From positions 1 to 9,656 of the forward strand of contig JACDGH010000080.1 of NCBI GenBank assembly GCA_013815395.1: 9,656 nt of DNA, in the 5' to 3' direction. A program made the position numbers and the translations under genes. Source of the DNA: Parachlamydiaceae bacterium. Lineage in GTDB: Bacteria; Chlamydiota; Chlamydiia; Chlamydiales; Parachlamydiaceae. Under the pieces are notes generated by a model. That model searched no databases and had not been told where the DNA came from. It worked only from the letters and a program-made list of their open reading frames with translations. Of the stretch, positions 6,477 to 9,656 are shown piece by piece. The first letter of the stretch is position 1; the number at the start of each line of letters is the position of its first letter.

Positions 6477-6571
6477 GAAACCAATGCTATTTATTAATTA
6501 ATGTTTTTCTTTCCATTTATAATGGTCTTTAGTGTATAAAATTATAGTAAAGGGGGAAGGCTCAGCTTGCA
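6477..6571. promoter_or_regulatory. Divergent promoter region, rnhC and rodZ-like gene
   Basis: This 95-nt AT-rich gap separates two divergent genes and must serve both. The palindromic word CCATTTATAATGG (6514-6526) offers a -10 element on each strand: TATAAT 6518-6523 on plus and TATAAA on minus. No convincing -35 is visible at 16-18 bases on either strand. On the plus strand AGGGGGAAGG (6551-6560) is a strong ribosome binding site candidate. Promoter use is not settled by the sequence. Confidence 0.35.
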
Positions 6572-7024
6572 GTGGGTTATGGTATTAATCTTACACAAAA
6601 AGCAGCCTATTTTATGATAAACCAAACAGAAATGAAAAGCATAGGAGAAAGTTTCAAACAGCGTCGCAAAGAGATGAATGTTTCTCTTAAAGAAGCTGAA
6701 AATGCAACTTCTATACGTATGAGCTATCTACAATCAATTGAAGATGGTGATGTTAGTAAACTCATTTCTCCTGTCTATGCTCAAGGCTTTGTAAAACAAT
6801 ATGCTATTTTTTTGGGAATGGATGGTGAAAAAGTTATTAAAGACCATCCTGCAGCTTTCATGCGCGCTGAAGCCCAAGAGTTTTCCTATGGTATTGGCAC
6901 CCTTGAAGTACGTGGGAACCCAGGAGCGGGTGTCAAATGGTTTCCTAACGCTATATGGGTGTTAGCTTCGGTAGGTGTTTTGTTGTTAGCTTGGTACATG
7001 GCTCGTTATTTTGAATTAATTTAG
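6572..7024 (+). CDS. rodZ: RodZ-like helix-turn-helix membrane protein (short form)
   Basis: RodZ anchors and organises the MreB actin homologue, controlling cell shape and, in chlamydiae, MreB-dependent division. The HTH_25-type DNA-binding-like domain spans about residues 24-84, with SLKEAENATSIRMSYLQSIE followed by the hallmark SPVYAQGFVKQYAIFLG. A linker leads to one transmembrane segment near residues 124-144 (IWVLASVGVLLLAWYM), after which only about six residues remain. The large periplasmic domain of proteobacterial RodZ is absent, as in C. trachomatis CT009, which I recall as an MreB-binding RodZ homologue. The start is uncertain. GTG at 6572 follows AGGGGGAAGG by 11 bases. ATG at 6614 (residue 15) has no visible ribosome binding site but leaves an N-terminus more like other family members. 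It diverges from rnhC, converges on truA, and is followed by a T8 run (7031-7038) without a clear stem. Confidence 0.9.
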   Translation: MGYGINLTQKAAYFMINQTEMKSIGESFKQRRKEMNVSLKEAENATSIRMSYLQSIEDGDVSKLISPVYAQGFVKQYAIFLGMDGEKVIKDHPAAFMRAEAQEFSYGIGTLEVRGNPGAGVKWFPNAIWVLASVGVLLLAWYMARYFELI

Positions 7025-7036
7025 TAGCTGTTTTTT

Positions 7037-7786
7037 TTATTTGTAATTGACTTGATATAGGCACAAGCCATGAGCAGGAGCTGTAACTCCTGCACGCGTC
7101 CGATCTTTTTTAGCAAGAATGTCAGGAATCGATTCTAAAGGGATTTTTCCACATCCCACATATACAAGCGTGCCAACTAAATTGCGCACCATCTTATAAA
7201 GAAAATTATTGCCAATCACTTTAAAGCGAATTTGTTGCTCGCCTACATCAATAATATCGATTGATTTTACATTTCTTATGAAATTATCATATTGGGCACT
7301 ACTTTTAAAATTACAAAAAGTTGAAAAATCATGTTCACCCACAAGGTGTTTAGCAGCTTCTTTCATCTTACAAATATCCAAAGGGTAGGCGTAGTGCCAT
7401 GAATAGAAGCGCAGCTGCGGCATTTGGGAAATTCCATGACAGACTGAATAATGGTATTCTTTGCTAATGCAGTCAAGGGTTGGATGGAAATTTTCTGCTG
7501 CTTCCGAAAGTTCAAGTACAGCCAAGTCATTTGGCAATAAGCAAGCTAAACTCATTCGCAATTGAATTAGTGAGGGCCTTGCTTTAGGAAGTCTGATATT
7601 GATGACCTGACCCCTGGCGTGGACACCCGCATCGGTGCGACTGGCAGCTTGAATGTACACATATTCTTGCAAAATTTTGAAAAAAATATTTTCAAAGGTG
7701 GACTCAATACTAGGTCCAGCATCCGTTTTTTGCCAGCCCAAATAATTGGCACCATCATAGGCTATTTTTAATCGAATATTTCGCAT
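7037..7786 (-). CDS. truA: tRNA pseudouridine(38-40) synthase TruA
   Basis: TruA converts uridines 38-40 in the anticodon stem-loop of many tRNAs to pseudouridine, stabilising the anticodon arm. The 249-residue protein is full length. It opens with IRLKIAYDGANYLGWQ and has the catalytic aspartate D52 in SRTDAGVHARGQV. It keeps the conserved tyrosine region KEYHYSV (109-115) and the FLYKMVRNLVGTLVYVG element near 195-211. It ends with RAGVTAPAHGLCLYQV, typical of the family. Before the RTDAGVH motif it has AAS where many homologues have GSG, a small variation. The ATG at 7786 lies three bases after the stop of the preceding MarC-family gene, so it is almost certainly the distal gene of that operon and may depend on translational coupling. 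Confidence 0.97.
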   Translation of the reverse strand: MRNIRLKIAYDGANYLGWQKTDAGPSIESTFENIFFKILQEYVYIQAASRTDAGVHARGQVINIRLPKARPSLIQLRMSLACLLPNDLAVLELSEAAENFHPTLDCISKEYHYSVCHGISQMPQLRFYSWHYAYPLDICKMKEAAKHLVGEHDFSTFCNFKSSAQYDNFIRNVKSIDIIDVGEQQIRFKVIGNNFLYKMVRNLVGTLVYVGCGKIPLESIPDILAKKDRTRAGVTAPAHGLCLYQVNYK

Positions 7787-7789
7787 AAA

Positions 7790-8380
7790 TCATATACACG
7801 ACTTAACGAATTGCTTGATACCTTCCAGGAAGCGCTGAATGGCCAGTAAGGCCAGTACCATCGCCATTAGCCGCTCACAAGCCATCAAACCATTGTTGCC
7901 TAAAATTCTTTGCAGAAAGCTTCCAAATAGTAAAATGATTAAAGCACCGCACCAAGCAACGAAAATGGCTAACAACATATACGGCTGACTTGGCTCTAGA
8001 TGAGAAAACAACATAACGGTTGCAAGCAAAGAGGGCCCAGCAATCAGAGGAATGGCTAGCGGATTTATAAAAGGCTCTTCTTTTGGCAAGTTGGCGCGCA
8101 CACTATCAATACGCGGAAACATGATCTTAATGGCAGTCAAAAAGAGGATGACACCTATAGTGATTCGGACGGTAGTTTCTGAGACAGTGAGAATTTTAAA
8201 GATATATTCGCCAATGTAATGGAAAATAACCATAGCGACTAATGCAATCAGCATCTCCCGTACAATCACAAGCTTGCGCTTAGTAGGGGTTATTTTGTTT
8301 AATTGATCAATAAACGAGCTGATATTACCCACAGGATCCATAATCAAAAAAAGTATAACGACAAGATTTAAAAACGACAT
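7790..8380 (-). CDS. MarC/YhgN-family integral membrane protein (copy B)
   Basis: This is a 196-residue polytopic inner-membrane protein of the MarC (UPF0056) family, closest in look to Escherichia coli YhgN. Visible family signatures are the first-helix MDPVGN (about residues 14-19), VREMLIALVAMVIFHYIGE, the SETTVRITIGVILFLTAIKIMFP segment as two short blocks, and PLAIPLIAGPSLLATVMLFS before the fourth helix. About six membrane helices are expected. The substrate is unknown. The old link of MarC to multiple antibiotic resistance is not supported for the family in general. It begins nine bases after copy A stops and ends three bases before truA starts, without a visible ribosome binding site, so coupled translation is likely. 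The two copies differ widely in sequence, pointing to an old duplication. Confidence 0.92.
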   Translation of the reverse strand: MSFLNLVVILFLIMDPVGNISSFIDQLNKITPTKRKLVIVREMLIALVAMVIFHYIGEYIFKILTVSETTVRITIGVILFLTAIKIMFPRIDSVRANLPKEEPFINPLAIPLIAGPSLLATVMLFSHLEPSQPYMLLAIFVAWCGALIILLFGSFLQRILGNNGLMACERLMAMVLALLAIQRFLEGIKQFVKSCI

Positions 8381-8389
8381 ACATAATGC

Positions 8390-8983
8390 CTATGAAAGAG
8401 TTGCTGCGAAAAGTTTGCCACCATTAATCATCATCTGCATTGCCATTAAGCCTAAAAGCATCCCCATGATTTGTTCTAAGACTGCTAAGCCTCGCATTCC
8501 CAGAATTTTTTGCAAATAAGGCGCCAGCATCAAGATGCTCATGACAGCGCACCAAGTCACTAAAATAGCTGAAGTAACAATTAAATTATTGTTTGTAGTA
8601 CGAGAATTAATCATGATAATGGTCATTAATCCCGGGCCGGAAATTAAAGGTGTGGCTATAGGGACAATAAATGGCTCTTCTTTTGGAAGTTTTTCCTCAG
8701 TGATTTCAGGCTGATGAAATAACATTTGGAGAGCTACCATAAACAATAAAATTCCACCGGTAATCATCAAAGCATAATCGTCGATTTTTAATAAACTTAA
8801 AAAAAATTCTCCAAAATACTGGAAGAATAACGCTAAAAGAAGTGCAAACAAACTTTCTCGGAGAATAATTTTTTTCTTGCGATCAAAATTGAAATCTTTT
8901 AGCAATGCAAGGATGGTCGGAGAAGTTCCAAGAGGATTGGCGACAATAAAAAAAGTTAACGCTAAAGCCAAAATTGATGTCAT
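8390..8983 (-). CDS. MarC/YhgN-family integral membrane protein (copy A)
   Basis: This is a MarC-family polytopic membrane protein and the upstream member of a tandem pair. It shows the same landmarks as copy B: ANPLGTSP in the first helix, LRESLFALLLALFFQYFGEF, LPKEEPFIVPIATPLISGPG, and a final helix region with LEQIMGMLLGLMAMQMM. Six helices are expected. I chose the ATG at 8983 because it gives 197 residues, the length of E. coli YhgN and nearly that of copy B. It puts the first conserved motif 14 residues from the start and leaves a 4-nt gap after the preceding gene. Alternatives are ATG 9025 and TTG 9043, both overlapping that gene. Transport substrate and physiological role are unknown. 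Confidence 0.92.
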   Translation of the reverse strand: MTSILALALTFFIVANPLGTSPTILALLKDFNFDRKKKIILRESLFALLLALFFQYFGEFFLSLLKIDDYALMITGGILLFMVALQMLFHQPEITEEKLPKEEPFIVPIATPLISGPGLMTIIMINSRTTNNNLIVTSAILVTWCAVMSILMLAPYLQKILGMRGLAVLEQIMGMLLGLMAMQMMINGGKLFAATLS

Positions 8984-8987
8984 AAAG

Positions 8988-9401
8988 TCATTTAACCCGT
9001 CGAATATATTGAAATCTTTGGACATCCAAAATGATGGCGGCAAATCCGCCGACTATGATGCCTGTTCCAAAACCTAAATTTTTAGATAGGTGACTAATTA
9101 CAAGAGTAAATATAAATGAAATAAACTGCAATCTCGGATATCGTTTAACTAGTATACAACTTTTTTTGGTTAATTCGATTAAAAGATGAGGATTACAAAG
9201 ATTTACTGCTTTAGTAGCAAGCTTTGCGCCGATCAATCCTAAACTAATCCCTCCGAGCGCTGAAGCTATTGAAAATTTAAAAAATAGTGCTACACAGCTT
9301 GCGGCAGCGAAAGCAATAGATTCAATAGGAACTTCAGAAAGCGTGCTAGATAGATCTTTAACAGAGTATCCTGTGGAATAATGAAATGTTTTTATTAACA
9401 T
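8988..9401 (-). CDS. Small hydrophobic membrane protein of unknown function
   Basis: I do not recognise this 137-residue protein. After about 25 polar residues it has a long hydrophobic block, residues 28-62, that probably forms two helices (SIAFAAASCVALFFKF, then a glycine-rich ALGGISLGLIGAKLA). A basic middle follows (KKSCILVKRYPR), then two more hydrophobic stretches (92-104 and 108-126, GFGTGIIVGGFAAIIL) and a basic tail RFQYIRRVK. The glycine-rich helix pairs and small size recall chlamydial inclusion-membrane proteins, whose hallmark is a bilobed hydrophobic domain, but the pattern is not specific and this is only a possibility. The ATG at 9401 lacks a ribosome binding site and lies 11 nt after a stem-loop. 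The stop is four bases from the preferred start of marC copy A, so it probably leads or belongs to the same operon. Confidence 0.75.
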   Translation of the reverse strand: MLIKTFHYSTGYSVKDLSSTLSEVPIESIAFAAASCVALFFKFSIASALGGISLGLIGAKLATKAVNLCNPHLLIELTKKSCILVKRYPRLQFISFIFTLVISHLSKNLGFGTGIIVGGFAAIILDVQRFQYIRRVK

Positions 9402-9412
9402 AATTTGTGGTT

Positions 9413-9435
9413 GGCGCAGTCATTGGGACTGCGCC
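9413..9435 (-). terminator. Stem-loop between two minus-strand genes
   Basis: GGCGCAGT (9413-9420) and ACTGCGCC (9428-9435) form a perfect 8-bp GC-rich stem with a 7-base loop. It starts nine bases beyond the stop codon of the gene at the right edge and stops 11 bases before the next ATG. No T-run follows on the minus strand, so a simple intrinsic terminator is doubtful. It could partly terminate, protect the upstream message, or affect initiation of the downstream gene. Confidence 0.45.
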
Positions 9436-9444
9436 TTGAACAGG

Positions 9445-9656
9445 CTAAACTGTTTTTTCTTCTTCTGTCGCAGTTTTTATAATTATTATCTCGGTTTCGT
9501 TTTGTTGCTCATCAAGAGTTACAACGAAGTGTCTGCCATTGCAGTCTTTACCACATTTATCACAAGCTAGTTCTTCTGGTAAAAGTTTTTCTTCATTAAC
9601 TACAGATTCATCTTCAATTGCAGCGAATTCACTTTCTTCTTTGACATCATAAGCAA
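9445..9656 (-). CDS. C-terminal part of an acidic cysteine-containing protein (5' end outside window)
   Basis: An open frame enters from the right edge and runs 69 codons (from 9654) to a TAG at 9445-9447. The visible sequence begins AYDVKEESEFAAIEDESVV and is strongly acidic. It has a small cysteine cluster CDKCGKDCNGRHF (C-x2-C-x3-C-x3-H) that could bind zinc. A strand-like HFVVTLDEQ and ETEIIIIK stretch follows, then an acidic tail TEEEKTV. No start codon lies in frame within the window, so the gene must begin beyond it. The frame is open throughout while the other frames carry stops, and the composition looks coding. Family not recognised. The next gene downstream begins 43 nt after its stop. 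Confidence 0.65.
   Translation of the reverse strand, partial: AYDVKEESEFAAIEDESVVNEEKLLPEELACDKCGKDCNGRHFVVTLDEQQNETEIIIIKTATEEEKTV

Noticed and set aside
7025..7038. T8 run after the rodZ-like gene as an intrinsic terminator
   Set aside because: No stable stem could be found directly upstream, and the run is partly the truA stop region on the other strand.
8984..9043. Longer N-terminus for marC copy A (TTG 9043 or ATG 9025)
   Set aside because: It would overlap the preceding gene and add residues before the first helix that YhgN and copy B lack. The ATG at 8983 fits family length.
1..9656. CRISPR array, tRNA or rRNA gene, phage or transposase gene, restriction or toxin-antitoxin system
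   Set aside because: No regularly spaced repeats, no tRNA-like cloverleaf in the gaps, and no such protein motifs were seen on either strand.

Overview
The window looks like a stretch of chromosome from a low-GC, obligately intracellular bacterium of the phylum Chlamydiota, most likely an amoeba-associated (Parachlamydiales-like) lineage rather than Chlamydia itself. The basis is the gene set: a class III ribonuclease H divergent from a RodZ-type protein cut short just after its membrane helix (the Chlamydia trachomatis CT008/CT009 arrangement, recalled from memory), tandem YhgN-type MarC proteins, and a candidate ankyrin protein beside dispersed repeats. The assignment rests on recognising protein families, not on a database search.

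Layout. Positions 1-184 hold a GC-rich double palindrome (115-160). recR lies on the minus strand at 185-781. From 782 to 2089 there is no intact gene. That stretch contains a long imperfect inverted repeat (945-1202), an AT-rich part with one C-rich tract, and a decayed gene (1633-1956). It ends in a well-formed promoter (2020-2048) preceded by helically phased TTCAAT repeats (1980-2017). This promoter serves an orphan 424-residue protein with an ankyrin-like segment (2090-3364, plus strand), which is the most lineage-specific gene here.

Next come three minus-strand genes that may form one transcription unit, in the order rnhC (RNase HIII), a small membrane-anchored hypothetical, and recN. 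The rodZ-like gene (plus strand) diverges from rnhC and converges on truA. From the right edge a second minus-strand run reads: the 3' end of an acidic cysteine-containing protein, a small membrane protein, marC/yhgN copy A, marC/yhgN copy B, and truA. Gaps in the last part of this run are only 3-9 nt, which suggests translational coupling.

Functionally, recR, recN and rnhC are genome maintenance genes (recombinational repair and RNA:DNA hybrid removal). truA modifies tRNA, rodZ links to MreB-dependent cell shape and division, and the MarC proteins are inner-membrane proteins of unknown substrate.

The most interesting part is 1633-3364. The degraded reading frame at 1633-1956 aligns with the N-terminal third of the intact orphan gene, including the EKFSxSxSxPR segment. 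The frame changes that restore the alignment match the frames actually open in the DNA. This points to a duplicated, turning-over gene family whose surviving member sits behind a promoter that looks built for a response regulator.
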